Positions 1-8,650 of a stretch of 64,000 bases of DNA are shown one piece after another (the first letter of the stretch is position 1; each line of letters begins with the position of its first letter). The translations under genes and the position numbers were made by a program. The stretch lies in contig NZ_LYXZ01000027.1 in NCBI RefSeq assembly GCF_001676615.1, positions 144,179 through 208,178 of the forward strand, written 5' to 3'. The notes below the pieces were generated by a model that saw nothing but the letters and a program-made list of their open reading frames with translations, had not been told where the DNA came from and made no database searches. This DNA is from Labrys sp. WJW (GTDB lineage: Bacteria; Pseudomonadota; Alphaproteobacteria; Rhizobiales; Labraceae).

Positions 1-1227
1 CGACCAATACCCGTCGCCAGACACGCGCGTGACTATCAGGTCGATGCCCGCCTGCTTCATCGCTTCCTGATAGAGCACGCCAGCATCGGTCGCGCCGGAA
101 TAGGCGCCTTCCGAAACCTTGAGCTCGAGCTTCGGCGAGCCGGCCTTCTTGTAGTGGAAAGCCGCTTTGCCCGGATCGTAGAGTGTCTGCGGCACATCCT
201 TGGCATAATATCGGTGCGACGGACTGATCGTGGTGTCGTTGCCGATGGTTGCGTAGCCCTGGTAGACGGTGTCGACGATCTTCTTCCGGTCCATGCCGTA
301 TTTCAGCGCCAGGCGCAGATCGCCGCTGGTGTAGGGATCTGCATCGCACAAGGCCACGAAAGCAAAGCGGTTCCCGGTGCCCTTGCTCTGAACGATTTTG
401 GAATCGGGCGACGACGTCATGATATCCATCGTCTTGGCATCGAGGCGGTTGATGGCATCGACCTGGCCAGCGAGCAGGGCCTGCATACGGGCAGTAGCGT
501 CCGGAATGTATTGCAATTCGATGGCGTCGAAATTGCCACGGCCCGACTTCCAATAATTTCCCGTGTTCTTCGTGACAATGCGGATGCCAGGCTCGAAGGT
601 CTCGAGCTTGTAGGCGCCCGTGCCGTCGGGCCTGGCGAAGTTGTTGAAATTGTTCGGCACGCACAGAATATGAAAGTCGGTCAGGTTGTAAGGCAGATCG
701 AGATTGCCGTCCGAGAGCGTGATCTGAATCTGATGCGCCGACAGTTTCTTGACATCGGCGATGGAGCTCAACACCGCCTTGGCAGCCGATTTGGTATCTC
801 CCCGGTGCAGATTGATCGAATAGATCACGTCATCTGCGTCGAGGGTTTTGCCCGAGTGGAAGGTCACGTCTTTGCGTACGTTGAAGATCCACTCCCTGGC
901 GCCGGGCTTGGCCTCCCAGCTTTCAAGGAGTTCGCCCTTGGGCAGGCCGTCGTCACCGATTTCGACCAAACCGTTGCAGATCTGGTAGCCGCAGGAGATC
1001 GGAATGGAGTCGTCGGTGGTGCGCGGATCGAGACTGTCCGAATTCGAACCGCCTTCCATGCCCAAACGCAGCGTCCCGCCCTTCCTGGGCATGCCGGCCG
1101 CTTGGGCCGGGGCGCCAGGCAGGCCAAGGCCTCCTAGACTGAGGCCGAGCGCCGCGGCACTTTTCATCAATTCACGACGATCGAGGATCAAGCTCGAGCC
1201 TGCGTAATGTGTCTTTTTATTCGTCAT
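1..1227 (-). CDS. ABC transporter substrate-binding protein, family 5 (peptide/opine type), 3' end outside window
   Basis: Open frame of 409 codons from an ATG at 1227 to the window edge with no stop, so the C-terminal part is missing (family members are about 500-540 residues). The N-terminus carries a twin-arginine motif (DRRELMKSAAALGLS) followed by a hydrophobic stretch ending AQA, indicating Tat export to the periplasm. The mature part reads GTLRLGMEGGSNSDSLDPR and later WIFNVRKDVTFHSGKTLDADDV-like segments, typical of SBP_bac_5 proteins that bind oligopeptides, opines or nickel for an ABC importer. It lies 51 bases downstream of the M24 hydrolase on the same strand and is probably co-transcribed with it, so the hydrolase may act on the imported compound. 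Ligand unknown. Confidence 0.9.
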   Translation of the reverse strand, partial: MTNKKTHYAGSSLILDRRELMKSAAALGLSLGGLGLPGAPAQAAGMPRKGGTLRLGMEGGSNSDSLDPRTTDDSIPISCGYQICNGLVEIGDDGLPKGELLESWEAKPGAREWIFNVRKDVTFHSGKTLDADDVIYSINLHRGDTKSAAKAVLSSIADVKKLSAHQIQITLSDGNLDLPYNLTDFHILCVPNNFNNFARPDGTGAYKLETFEPGIRIVTKNTGNYWKSGRGNFDAIELQYIPDATARMQALLAGQVDAINRLDAKTMDIMTSSPDSKIVQSKGTGNRFAFVALCDADPYTSGDLRLALKYGMDRKKIVDTVYQGYATIGNDTTISPSHRYYAKDVPQTLYDPGKAAFHYKKAGSPKLELKVSEGAYSGATDAGVLYQEAMKQAGIDLIVTRVSGDGYWS

Positions 1228-1278
1228 GTCGGCGTTCCCCTAGGCAGCTCCGAAGAGCGAACAATTTTGTGGTTCAAG

Positions 1279-2535
1279 CTATCGCAAAAGGTCTTCCTCA
1301 AACGGGAAGCGGGACAGCAACTCAGTCCCTGTCTCAGTAATCAAAAGCTGCTGCTCCAGCTTAACGCCCTCACGCCCTCCCTCGAGACCGATATAACTCT
1401 CGACACAGATCGTCATGCCGGGCACGATTTCTCCGTCATATCCAGAGCCCGGGAAATCTGCTTCATGGTATAGATAGGGATACTCACCCGTCATCCCGCA
1501 ACCATGGGCGGACAAATAGTAACGATTGGCGTAGTACTTCCCGGGAATGTCCCATGCTTCCCTCGCATAGTCGCGAAAACTCATGCGAGGACGGAGGATC
1601 GCCATGTTGTGGTGCAATTGCTCATGGGCGACCTTGTAGAGCGTCCTTTGCTCGTCCGTTGGTTTGGCCGGCCCGGAGTGGAATGTTCGCGAGAAGTCCG
1701 AATAGTAACCGTGGCACCCGACCACATCGGTATCCAACGCGATCAATTCATTTGAACCAATCAGGCTCTCGCTGGTCTCCTGGAACCAGGGGTTCGTTCG
1801 CTCGCCCGCGCTGAGCAGGCGCGTTTCGACGTAATCGCCGTTCTGGGCAATGATCGAACGATGAAGGACCGACCAAAGCTCCACCTCCGTCAGACCAGGG
1901 CGAATTGCCGCCCGCAGTTCCGCCACGCCCCGTTCGGTGGCACGAAGGGAGGCGTTGACACATTTCAGTTCTTCAGCGGATTTGACCGATCGTGCGAGTT
2001 CGACGGGATATTGTGCGTCCACGACCCGCATGCCGCCGGCATTGAGCTCGATGGCAACGCCGGCGTTCATCCGCTCGATGCCGACCGTTGCCCTGGGACC
2101 AACCAATTTCGAAATCTCAGTGGCCATGTCGCGAGCCCACCTTCGCTCGGCCTCCGCGATCTTCGGGCCGGCCGCGACAAAGCTGGCGGTCCGTGCCGGG
2201 CGGACCTCGCCGACGGTCTCCAAGCCATCGGCCAGATGCATGCAGCCGGTGAATTCGTAGAGGATCGAGCGGTCCTGGGTGAGCAGCAGGTACCGAGACG
2301 GTGCATTCCGCATGGAGAACACCTGCATGTTTCTCGCACCCGTCGCGTAACGAATATTGACGGGATCGGAGAGGATGAGCGCGTCGACGTTCTGCCTGGC
2401 CATTTCCGCCCGGACGCGCCCCAGGCGATATCCCCGGACCGCGACAAGATCGATGCCTTCATCCGCCGGTTCACGGTCAAGCTGGGCCAACCCATTCAAA
2501 TCGCCGCGATCCGCGTGCCAATACAACTCGGCCAT
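1279..2535 (-). CDS. M24 family metallohydrolase, creatinase/DddP-like
   Basis: 418 residues with the pita-bread M24 fold. Residues 1-180 form a creatinase-like N-terminal domain and 190-418 the catalytic domain. Metal ligands are visible: ALDTDVVG (D268/D270), YYSDFSR (D280), AHGCG (H344), E379 and E394. The stretch ETRLLSAGERTNPWFQE and the paired Asp in DTD closely resemble the DMSP lyase DddP as I recall that sequence. The residue matching the proposed DddP catalytic Asp377 (six after the metal His) is Gly350 here, so DMSP cleavage is doubtful. Ectoine-hydrolase-like or prolidase-like activity is an alternative. The ATG at 2535 follows a purine-rich AGGGGCAGGG. It is co-directional with the family 5 binding protein and divergent from a LysR regulator. 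Confidence 0.85.
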   Translation of the reverse strand: MAELYWHADRGDLNGLAQLDREPADEGIDLVAVRGYRLGRVRAEMARQNVDALILSDPVNIRYATGARNMQVFSMRNAPSRYLLLTQDRSILYEFTGCMHLADGLETVGEVRPARTASFVAAGPKIAEAERRWARDMATEISKLVGPRATVGIERMNAGVAIELNAGGMRVVDAQYPVELARSVKSAEELKCVNASLRATERGVAELRAAIRPGLTEVELWSVLHRSIIAQNGDYVETRLLSAGERTNPWFQETSESLIGSNELIALDTDVVGCHGYYSDFSRTFHSGPAKPTDEQRTLYKVAHEQLHHNMAILRPRMSFRDYAREAWDIPGKYYANRYYLSAHGCGMTGEYPYLYHEADFPGSGYDGEIVPGMTICVESYIGLEGGREGVKLEQQLLITETGTELLSRFPFEEDLLR

Positions 2536-2632
2536 AACGCCCTGCCCCTCACTAGAATGATTATTAAGTGATTGAATACAGGAAAGTTTTTTAGCCGTAA
2601 TCCCTTCAAATTTTCCCAGAAAATGATAACCT

Positions 2633-3520
2633 GTGGTTATGCTCCGTTACCGCACTCGGCTGCCGCCGCTGGACACGCTCGTCTTTTTCGAAGCCGTCTT
2701 TCGACTGCGAAGCTTTACGAAGGCTGCGGACGAACTGCTTGTGAGCCAGGCTGCCGTGAGCAAGCGAATCCGGCAGCTCGAGGATTGGCTCGAGACCTCT
2801 CTATTCCTCCGCGACGGCCACAAGCTATTGCCGACCCAAACTGGAATGATACTGGGCGAATGTGCAGGTAATACCCTGCAATTTCTCGATCAGACTCTCG
2901 GCAATCTGCGTGTCCACGGTGATCCTGTGGTTCGCATTGGATCGATGACAGCAGTCGGTATGTTTTGGTTGCAGGGCAGATTGCGCAATTTCGCGTTTAG
3001 CAACGAGGCCTGCCCCTATAGTCTTACGCTGAGCGACACGCCTGGCGACTTTCTTACGGGAGGATTCGACCTGGTGCTTGTCTACGGTGACGGAGACATG
3101 CCGGGTTGGCTCATCCATCGATTGTTCGACGAGGAGCTTGTTCCCGTCGCCAGCCCGCAAGTTGCCGATGCTTTTGGGCGCGGCGACATCCGAGCGCCGC
3201 GACTTGACTATCGAAGAATGGCTCCGGATTGGGTGAACTGGCCAATTTGGAGCAAGCAGCGCAGCGTTCCAGCTCTGGATGCCCTGCCCCGACAGCTCTG
3301 CTCCAGCTACGCACAGTCGATTGGCTTGGCGCTCGACAGCAAGGGCGTCGCTTTAGGAAGTCTACCCATGTTGCAGGAGGAACTCGATGCAGGGCGACTG
3401 GTCCGCCTGCCAGTCGAGGGACTGCGGACACAGCGGGCCTACTGGCTCGCCAGATTTGAAACGCAATCGCCCCATAAAGGGGTTCTGGCTGCGTGGAACG
3501 CGCTCACGAAGGCGCCCTAA
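2633..3520 (+). CDS. LysR family transcriptional regulator
   Basis: 295 residues. The N-terminal winged helix (about 7-66, LDTLVFFEAVFRLRSFTKAA then VSQAAVSKRIRQLE) is followed by a periplasmic-binding-like effector domain of the GcvA type. The first codon is GTG at 2633 with an in-frame ATG at 2639; the latter could equally be the start. It is transcribed divergently from the M24 hydrolase with a 97-base gap containing the LysR-style dyad CACT-N13-AAGTG, so it most likely controls the hydrolase/binding-protein unit. The 3' end abuts a transposase remnant, but the protein has normal length and appears intact. Confidence 0.9.
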   Translation: MVMLRYRTRLPPLDTLVFFEAVFRLRSFTKAADELLVSQAAVSKRIRQLEDWLETSLFLRDGHKLLPTQTGMILGECAGNTLQFLDQTLGNLRVHGDPVVRIGSMTAVGMFWLQGRLRNFAFSNEACPYSLTLSDTPGDFLTGGFDLVLVYGDGDMPGWLIHRLFDEELVPVASPQVADAFGRGDIRAPRLDYRRMAPDWVNWPIWSKQRSVPALDALPRQLCSSYAQSIGLALDSKGVALGSLPMLQEELDAGRLVRLPVEGLRTQRAYWLARFETQSPHKGVLAAWNALTKAP

Positions 3521-3655
3521 TCGAGCTACCGCCGGTGGCGCGAGAAGTATGTGGGCCTGATGCCTGCCGGGATGAAGCGTCTGCGCCGACAGAAGGACGA
3601 GAATGCCCGGCTGAAGCGGATCATGGCCGCCCCTCAGCATCTTGCTGCGCAATGA
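3521..3655 (+). pseudogene. IS3-family transposase OrfA remnant
   Basis: Translation in this frame reads SSYRRWREKYVGL, then MKRLRRQKDENARLKRIMAA and a stop. This is the leucine-zipper region after the helix-turn-helix of IS3-family OrfA (canonical YYRWRKEYGGL...RLKELEKENARLKR). There is no start, no helix-turn-helix and no OrfB, so only about 45 codons of a former element remain. It sits exactly after the LysR stop codon, marking an old insertion or deletion breakpoint between the LysR unit and the next module. Too short to assign a specific IS. Confidence 0.7.
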
Positions 3656-3704
3656 AGCCGCAGACGGAAATGCGCACAGATCAGCCTGATCGCCGCAACC
3701 GGTT

Positions 3705-4592
3705 TCATGCAGCCTGGCTGTTGCCGATCGACAGGCGCATCGTCTCGCGCGCTGCAGCAAGGTGGGCCCGGCAGGTGCGCTCGACTGCGCCGACATCGCG
3801 GCTGAGGAGGGCGTCGATATAATCGAGATGCTGGTGGATCGCCGCAATGTTGCGGGCTTTCTCGTCCACCTTGTTCCACTGGTAGTGGTAGTGGAAGATG
3901 ATCGAGATGATCTGATAGAATTCGACGACGAAACGGTTCTCGGAGGCATCGTAGATCAGGCGATGCAATTTCTCGTCGAGGGCCGAGAAATCGTGGAACC
4001 GGGTCTCCGCCATGGCCAGAAGTATCACATGCTCCTCGCGGATCGCCCTGATCTGCGCCCAGATCGGTGCATCGGCCGGCAGGGTCGCCACCTTCCGCGC
4101 CGAACTCAGTTCGAAAAGCTCACGGATTTCCGAAAGCTCGGCCGCAAAATCAGTGGTAATTCCTCGGAAGATCCAGGTGCTGTTGGGTCGCTGCACCAGC
4201 AGGCCGTAATGCCGCATCTGCTGGAGATATTGCCGCACCATCGTGGTTGATACGGAAAACTGGCGCGAGAGCTGTGCAACATTGATCGGGTTGCCCGGAC
4301 GGATGTCGGCACGCAGGATCCATTCCATGAACGAGCGCTCGACCTGGACGGAGCGCTGCTCGGTCTCCTCCTCGGGAAAATAATCGCTTGGCCGGGGACG
4401 GCGCAGGACATCACGCTCCCGCAGGATCCCGGCCTGCTGCAAATCAACGATCGCCGTTCGAAGAGTCGTGCGGCTGATCTGCAGTTCCTGCGCGAGCCTG
4501 GCCTCGGGTCCCACCAGACACTCGATTGCCGGATCGGCCAGCCGATGCAGCAGGCCATTATAGGCCTTCTTGTAGACGCTCTTCGATCGCAT
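3705..4592 (-). CDS. GntR/FadR-type regulator with two N-terminal winged helices
   Basis: 295 residues. Residues about 1-65 resemble one winged helix (PEARLAQELQISRTTLRTAI), 76-140 a second GntR-type one (VAQLSRQFSVSTTMVRQYLQ), and 150-280 an FCD effector domain (RFHDFSALDEKLHRLI, then HQHLDYIDALLSRD). Ordinary FadR-type regulators are about 230 residues with one winged helix. The gene is divergent from the amino-acid-type ABC importer beginning at 4780 and is the obvious candidate regulator of that transporter and the sugar-acid-type enzymes behind it. The start ATG at 4592 is the first in-frame ATG and puts the first helix at the N-terminus. Confidence 0.85.
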   Translation of the reverse strand: MRSKSVYKKAYNGLLHRLADPAIECLVGPEARLAQELQISRTTLRTAIVDLQQAGILRERDVLRRPRPSDYFPEEETEQRSVQVERSFMEWILRADIRPGNPINVAQLSRQFSVSTTMVRQYLQQMRHYGLLVQRPNSTWIFRGITTDFAAELSEIRELFELSSARKVATLPADAPIWAQIRAIREEHVILLAMAETRFHDFSALDEKLHRLIYDASENRFVVEFYQIISIIFHYHYQWNKVDEKARNIAAIHQHLDYIDALLSRDVGAVERTCRAHLAAARETMRLSIGNSQAA

Positions 4593-4604
4593 GGCGCCGC
4601 CACT

Positions 4605-4626
4605 GGTTTATTAGACATTTTAAACC
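4605..4626. promoter_or_regulatory. Inverted repeat GGTTTA-N10-TAAACC in divergent promoter region
   Basis: Six-base inverted repeat 13 bases upstream of the GntR start and about 150 bases upstream of the ABC permease start. Position and AT-richness suit an operator for the divergent GntR-type regulator. A single dyad of this length can occur by chance, so this is a weak inference. Confidence 0.35.
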
Positions 4627-4779
4627 GATTGACGCAGCCCTACCGCGTCGCCATCGTCCCGGTCAAGGGCCATGCCCTGCAAGAACAACGGGATCGCCCC
4701 GCTGTACCGCTTTTGGTGCAGACAAGCGGATCCTGCCAGGAAGGCAACGTCTGACGAAAGGGCGCCGTTCGCGCACCGC

Positions 4780-5463
4780 ATGACCTATCAGTTCGACTTC
4801 ACATCATTGCTGCCCTATTGGCGGGATTTTGCCGAAGGCGTGTGGCTCACGCTGCAGCTTTCCGCGTGGTCGACACTGCTCGGCTTCGTCTGCGGCACAC
4901 TCTGTGCGGTCGCCCGCACCGATGGCGCGCCTTGGCTGCAGCGTCTCGTCGGCGGCTATGTCGAGGTGATCCGCAACACCCCACTGCTGGTCCAGATCTT
5001 CCTGATCTATTTTGGCATCGCAGTGCTCGGCATCCATCTTTCCGCCAACCTGGCGGCGGTGCTGGCGCTGGTGGTGAACATCACCGCCTATACCTGCGAA
5101 ATCATGCGGGCCGGCATCGAGTCCGTGCACAAGGCGCAGATCGAGGCTGCCGATTGCCTCGGCCTCAGCCGCCGCCAGACCTATTGGCACGTGATCCTGC
5201 GCCCCGCAGTGGAGCGGGTCTATCCCGCCCTGACCAGCCAATATGTGCTGCTGATGCTGGCGTCCTCGATCACCTCCCAGATCTCGGCAGAGGAGTTGAC
5301 GGCCGTCACCAGCCGCATCCAGTCCGATACCTTCCGCAGCTTCGAGACCTACATCGTCACCGCCCTGCTTTATTTGCTGCTTTCCTTCGTCGTGCGTGGC
5401 GCTTTCTGGGCGTTTGGCATGCTGATCTTTCCGCGCAAGCGCCGATTGGGGACATCGCTGTAA
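4780..5463 (+). CDS. Polar amino-acid-type ABC transporter permease 1
   Basis: 227 residues in the inner membrane, with about five hydrophobic segments and the His/Glu/Gln/Arg/opine permease signature (RNTPLLVQIFLIYFGIAVLG) followed by the EAA loop (EAADCLGLSRRQTYWHVI) that contacts the ATPase. The start is placed at ATG 4780 (MTYQFDFTSLLPYW); an upstream in-frame ATG at 4672 would add 36 hydrophilic residues not typical of the family. It is followed after one base by the second permease, then the ATPase and binding protein, giving a complete PAAT-family importer. The associated enzymes suggest the substrate is a hydroxy or sugar acid or a small zwitterion rather than a standard amino acid. 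Confidence 0.92.
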   Translation: MTYQFDFTSLLPYWRDFAEGVWLTLQLSAWSTLLGFVCGTLCAVARTDGAPWLQRLVGGYVEVIRNTPLLVQIFLIYFGIAVLGIHLSANLAAVLALVVNITAYTCEIMRAGIESVHKAQIEAADCLGLSRRQTYWHVILRPAVERVYPALTSQYVLLMLASSITSQISAEELTAVTSRIQSDTFRSFETYIVTALLYLLLSFVVRGAFWAFGMLIFPRKRRLGTSL

Positions 5464-5464
5464 C

Positions 5465-6118
5465 ATGCCGAGTTTCGGGCTCTATCATCTGGTCTTCCTG
5501 CTGCAGGCCGCCTTGTGGACGCTGGCCCTCTCGGCGCTCGCCTTCATCGGCGGTGGCATCCTCGGCTTCGGCATCGCGCTGGCGCGCATTTCCGACAGTC
5601 GCATCCTGCGCCTGCTTGCCTCCTCCTATGTGCAGATCGTGCAGGGCACGCCGCTGCTGATCCTGCTCTTCCTGATCTATTTCGGCCTGGCAATCTTCGG
5701 CCTCGATCAATTGCCGGCCCTCGTCGCTGCCGGCATCGGCCTGACGATCTACGCTTCCGGTTTCCTCGGCGAGATCTGGCGCGGCTGCATCCAGTCGGTG
5801 CCGAAGACGCAATGGGAGGCGGCCGAATGCCTGGCGCTGACGCGCTGGCAGCGCATGACGCGGGTGATACTGCCGCAAGCCCTGCGCATCGCCACCGCTC
5901 CCACCGTCGGTTTTCTGGTGCAGATCGTCAAGAACACCTCGCTTGCCTCGGTGGTCGGCCTGGTCGAGCTCAGCCAGGCCGGCAAGCTGATCAACAACTC
6001 GACCTTCCAGCCCTTCAGCGTCTTCATCTGCGTCGCGGCGCTCTATTTCATCATCTGCTACCCGCTCTCGGTCTGGAGCCGGGGGCTGGAGAGGAGGCTC
6101 AATGTCGGCCGTCGTTAA
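5465..6118 (+). CDS. Polar amino-acid-type ABC transporter permease 2
   Basis: 217 residues, a partner of the preceding permease; the two probably form a heterodimeric inner-membrane channel. It shows QGTPLLILLFLIYFGLAIFG and the EAA loop EAAECLALTRWQRMTRVILP, with five hydrophobic segments. The start ATG at 5465 lies one base after the upstream stop, implying translational coupling. Its last 17 bases overlap the ATP-binding subunit gene. Confidence 0.92.
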   Translation: MPSFGLYHLVFLLQAALWTLALSALAFIGGGILGFGIALARISDSRILRLLASSYVQIVQGTPLLILLFLIYFGLAIFGLDQLPALVAAGIGLTIYASGFLGEIWRGCIQSVPKTQWEAAECLALTRWQRMTRVILPQALRIATAPTVGFLVQIVKNTSLASVVGLVELSQAGKLINNSTFQPFSVFICVAALYFIICYPLSVWSRGLERRLNVGRR

Positions 6119-6830
6119 GCTCGACAACGTTCACAAGAGCTTCGGCGCCGTCGAGGTGCTGAAGGGCATTTCCTTCGAGGTCGGCCGCGGCGAAGTCGTC
6201 GCCATCATCGGGCAGTCTGGCTCGGGCAAGTCGACGGCATTGCGCTGCATCGACGCGCTGGAGGCCATTCAATCTGGCACGATCGACGTCTGCGGCCATC
6301 AGGTTCACAGCCCGGCGCTCGACAAGCGCGCGCTACGCCGCGATGTCGGCATCGTCTTCCAGAGCTACAATTTGTTCCCCCATTTGACGGCGGAACAGAA
6401 CATCATGCTGGCACCGGTCTGCGTGAAGTCGCTGTCGAAATCCGCCGCGCGCGAACTGGCCCGTGACTGCCTGCGCAAGGTGGGACTGGAAGCCAAGGCC
6501 GATCACTATCCCGAGCAGCTCTCGGGTGGCCAACAGCAGCGCATCGCCATCGCCCGCTCGCTGGCGATGCAGCCCAAGGTGATGCTGTTCGACGAGGTGA
6601 CCTCGGCCCTCGACCCCCAGCTCACCAGCGAAGTGCTGAAGGTGATGGAGGATCTCGCCCGCGGCGGCATGACCATGATCCTCGTCACCCATGAGATGGG
6701 CTTTGCTCGCCGCGTGGCGACCAACGTCATCTACATGCATCAGGGCCAGGTCTGGGAACAGCTGCCCGGCAGCCGGCTGGCCGATCCGACCACGCCCGAA
6801 CTGCGCGACTTCATCGCCAACGAACTCTAA
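6102..6830 (+). CDS. Polar amino-acid-type ABC transporter ATP-binding protein
   Basis: 242 residues with a complete nucleotide-binding domain: Walker A GQSGSGKST (37-45), Q-loop FQSYNLFPH, signature LSGGQQQR, Walker B VMLFDEVTSALD and H-loop LVTHEMGF. Walker B reads DEV where most family members have DEP, a mild variation. It overlaps the upstream permease by 17 bases and precedes the periplasmic binding protein by 25 bases. It energises the importer encoded at 4780-7635. Confidence 0.93.
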   Translation: MSAVVKLDNVHKSFGAVEVLKGISFEVGRGEVVAIIGQSGSGKSTALRCIDALEAIQSGTIDVCGHQVHSPALDKRALRRDVGIVFQSYNLFPHLTAEQNIMLAPVCVKSLSKSAARELARDCLRKVGLEAKADHYPEQLSGGQQQRIAIARSLAMQPKVMLFDEVTSALDPQLTSEVLKVMEDLARGGMTMILVTHEMGFARRVATNVIYMHQGQVWEQLPGSRLADPTTPELRDFIANEL

Positions 6831-6855
6831 AAACAAGCAAAGGAAGGGAAACGAC

Positions 6856-7635
6856 ATGAAACGCAGGCAATTCCTGCTGGCCGGCGCTGCCGTGCTCTTC
6901 GCGCCGGCGGTGGTGCGCGCCGACACGCTCGACACCATCCGCGGCCGCAAGAAACTGATGATCGCGCTCGATCTGGGCTCCCCGCCCTATGGCACGATCG
7001 ATGCGGCCATGAAGCCGACGGGCGCCGATGTCGAGACGGCCCAGTTGCTGGCTGCCGACATGGGCTTCGACCTCGATATCGTGCAGGTCACCAGCCCCAA
7101 TCGCATCCCCTTCCTGCTGACGGGCAAGGCCGACATGGTCATCGCCAGCTTCAGCGTCACCGATGAGCGCAAGAAGGTCATCGATTTCTCCGATCCCTAC
7201 GGCGTGATCCAGTCGGTGATCGCGGCCAGGAAGGACATCACGATCAAGGACGATGCCTCCCTCGCCGGCTTGCGTGTCGGCACCACGCGCGGCAGTTCCA
7301 ACGACAAGGAACTCACCTCGCGCGGCACCAAGGCCGAGATCGTGCGCTACGAGGACGACGCCACGCTAGTCACGGCGCTGGTATCGGGGCAGATCGACAT
7401 CATGGCGACCTCCCCAGGCATCATGCAGACCGCCAACACCCGCGCACCCGGCGCGCCCTATGAGATGAAATATGTCCTGCGCGTCTTTCCCTATGCCATC
7501 GGCCTGCGAAAGAACGAGGAGCCGCTGCGCACGGCGCTGAACGAATGGATCCACACCAATCTGCGCAACGGCAAGCTCAACGCCATCTACAAGAAATATG
7601 TCGGCGCCGACCTGCCGGCGGAAATGCTCAAGTGA
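6856..7635 (+). CDS. Periplasmic amino-acid-type substrate-binding protein
   Basis: 259 residues. ATG 6856 is preceded by AAGGAAGGGA at a good distance and begins MKRRQFLLAGAAVLFAPAVVRA, a cleavable signal peptide with an RR pair and possible Tat character. The mature part is an SBP_bac_3 fold: LGSPPYGTIDAAMKPTGADV, then FSVTDERKKVIDFSDPY and GLRVGTTRGSSNDKEL. It completes the PAAT importer. Its stop is one base upstream of the alcohol dehydrogenase start, tying the importer to the following catabolic enzymes in one operon. Confidence 0.92.
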   Translation: MKRRQFLLAGAAVLFAPAVVRADTLDTIRGRKKLMIALDLGSPPYGTIDAAMKPTGADVETAQLLAADMGFDLDIVQVTSPNRIPFLLTGKADMVIASFSVTDERKKVIDFSDPYGVIQSVIAARKDITIKDDASLAGLRVGTTRGSSNDKELTSRGTKAEIVRYEDDATLVTALVSGQIDIMATSPGIMQTANTRAPGAPYEMKYVLRVFPYAIGLRKNEEPLRTALNEWIHTNLRNGKLNAIYKKYVGADLPAEMLK

Positions 7636-7636
7636 C

Positions 7637-8650
7637 ATGAAAGCCCTGATGATCGAAAGCGAGGGGCGCACGCGTTTCCATGACGTGGCGTCCCCTCGGG
7701 AAGGCGATGGCGAGATCCGGGTGGCCGTACGCCATGTCGGCCTGTGCGGTAGCGACCTCAACACCTATCGCGGGCTCAATCCGCTGGTGCAGCTGCCCCG
7801 CATACCCGGCCATGAAATCGGCGGCGAGGTCATCGCGGCCGGCAGGAACGTGCCGTCGGAGTTTACGCCCGGCAGACGCGTCATCGTCATGCCCTACACC
7901 CATTGCGGCCGCTGTGCCTCCTGCCGCAAGGGGCGCACCAATGCCTGCCGCTACAACCGCACCCTCGGCGTGCAGCAGGATGGCGGACTGGCCGAGGAGA
8001 TCGTGCTGCCCGCCGCCAAGCTGATCCTCAACGACACGTTGGCGCCGCGGCATCTGGCGCTGGTCGAACCACTCTCGGTGGGCTTTCACGCCGTGGGGCG
8101 CGGCCAGGTGGCCGCGGGTGAGCGCGTGGTCGTGCTCGGCTGCGGCATGATCGGCATGGGCGCGCTGATCGGCGCCGTCGCCCGTGGCGCCGAGGTAATC
8201 GCGGTCGACATGAGCGCGGAAAAGCTCGCCCTCGCCCGGCGTTTCGGTGCGGCGTACACCATCGACGCCAGCGCGCAGGACGTGGTTGCCGAAGTCTCGG
8301 CCCTGACGGGAGACGATGGGGTGGACATCGCCATCGAGGCCGTCGGCCTGCCGGCGACCTTCACCCAATGCATCACCCTCGCCGGCTACTCCGGCCGTGT
8401 CGTCTATGTCGGCTATTCCAAGGCGCCGGTGACCTACGACACCCAGCTCTTCAATCTGAAGGAGCTGGACATCAGGGGCTCGCGCAACGCGACGATCGAG
8501 GACTTCCGCGCGGTGATCGCCTGGCTCGAAGGCATCGGCGACGAGGCCGATGCGCTGATCTCGCGCATCATCCCCTTTGCGGAGGCAGAGGAGGCCCTGC
8601 CCTTCTGGGACGGCAACCGGGACAGTCTGAAGGTGGTGGTGGCGCGATGA
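7637..8650 (+). CDS. Zinc-dependent medium-chain alcohol/polyol dehydrogenase
   Basis: 337 residues of the MDR superfamily. The GroES-like catalytic domain has zinc ligands at C37 (GLCGSDLNTYRG) and in GHE, and a structural-zinc cysteine cluster CGRCASCRKGRTNAC. The Rossmann domain begins near GCGMIGMGALIG. Relatives oxidise secondary alcohols such as sorbitol, threonine, galactitol or idonate with NAD(P). It starts immediately after the binding-protein stop and overlaps the SDR gene by four bases. It probably performs the first or second oxidation of the imported substrate; the exact substrate cannot be read from sequence. Confidence 0.88.
   Translation: MKALMIESEGRTRFHDVASPREGDGEIRVAVRHVGLCGSDLNTYRGLNPLVQLPRIPGHEIGGEVIAAGRNVPSEFTPGRRVIVMPYTHCGRCASCRKGRTNACRYNRTLGVQQDGGLAEEIVLPAAKLILNDTLAPRHLALVEPLSVGFHAVGRGQVAAGERVVVLGCGMIGMGALIGAVARGAEVIAVDMSAEKLALARRFGAAYTIDASAQDVVAEVSALTGDDGVDIAIEAVGLPATFTQCITLAGYSGRVVYVGYSKAPVTYDTQLFNLKELDIRGSRNATIEDFRAVIAWLEGIGDEADALISRIIPFAEAEEALPFWDGNRDSLKVVVAR

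Noticed and set aside
154..1137. 327-codon open frame on the plus strand
   Set aside because: It mirrors the family 5 binding-protein gene on the minus strand, which has a signal peptide and clear family features. The plus frame has none.
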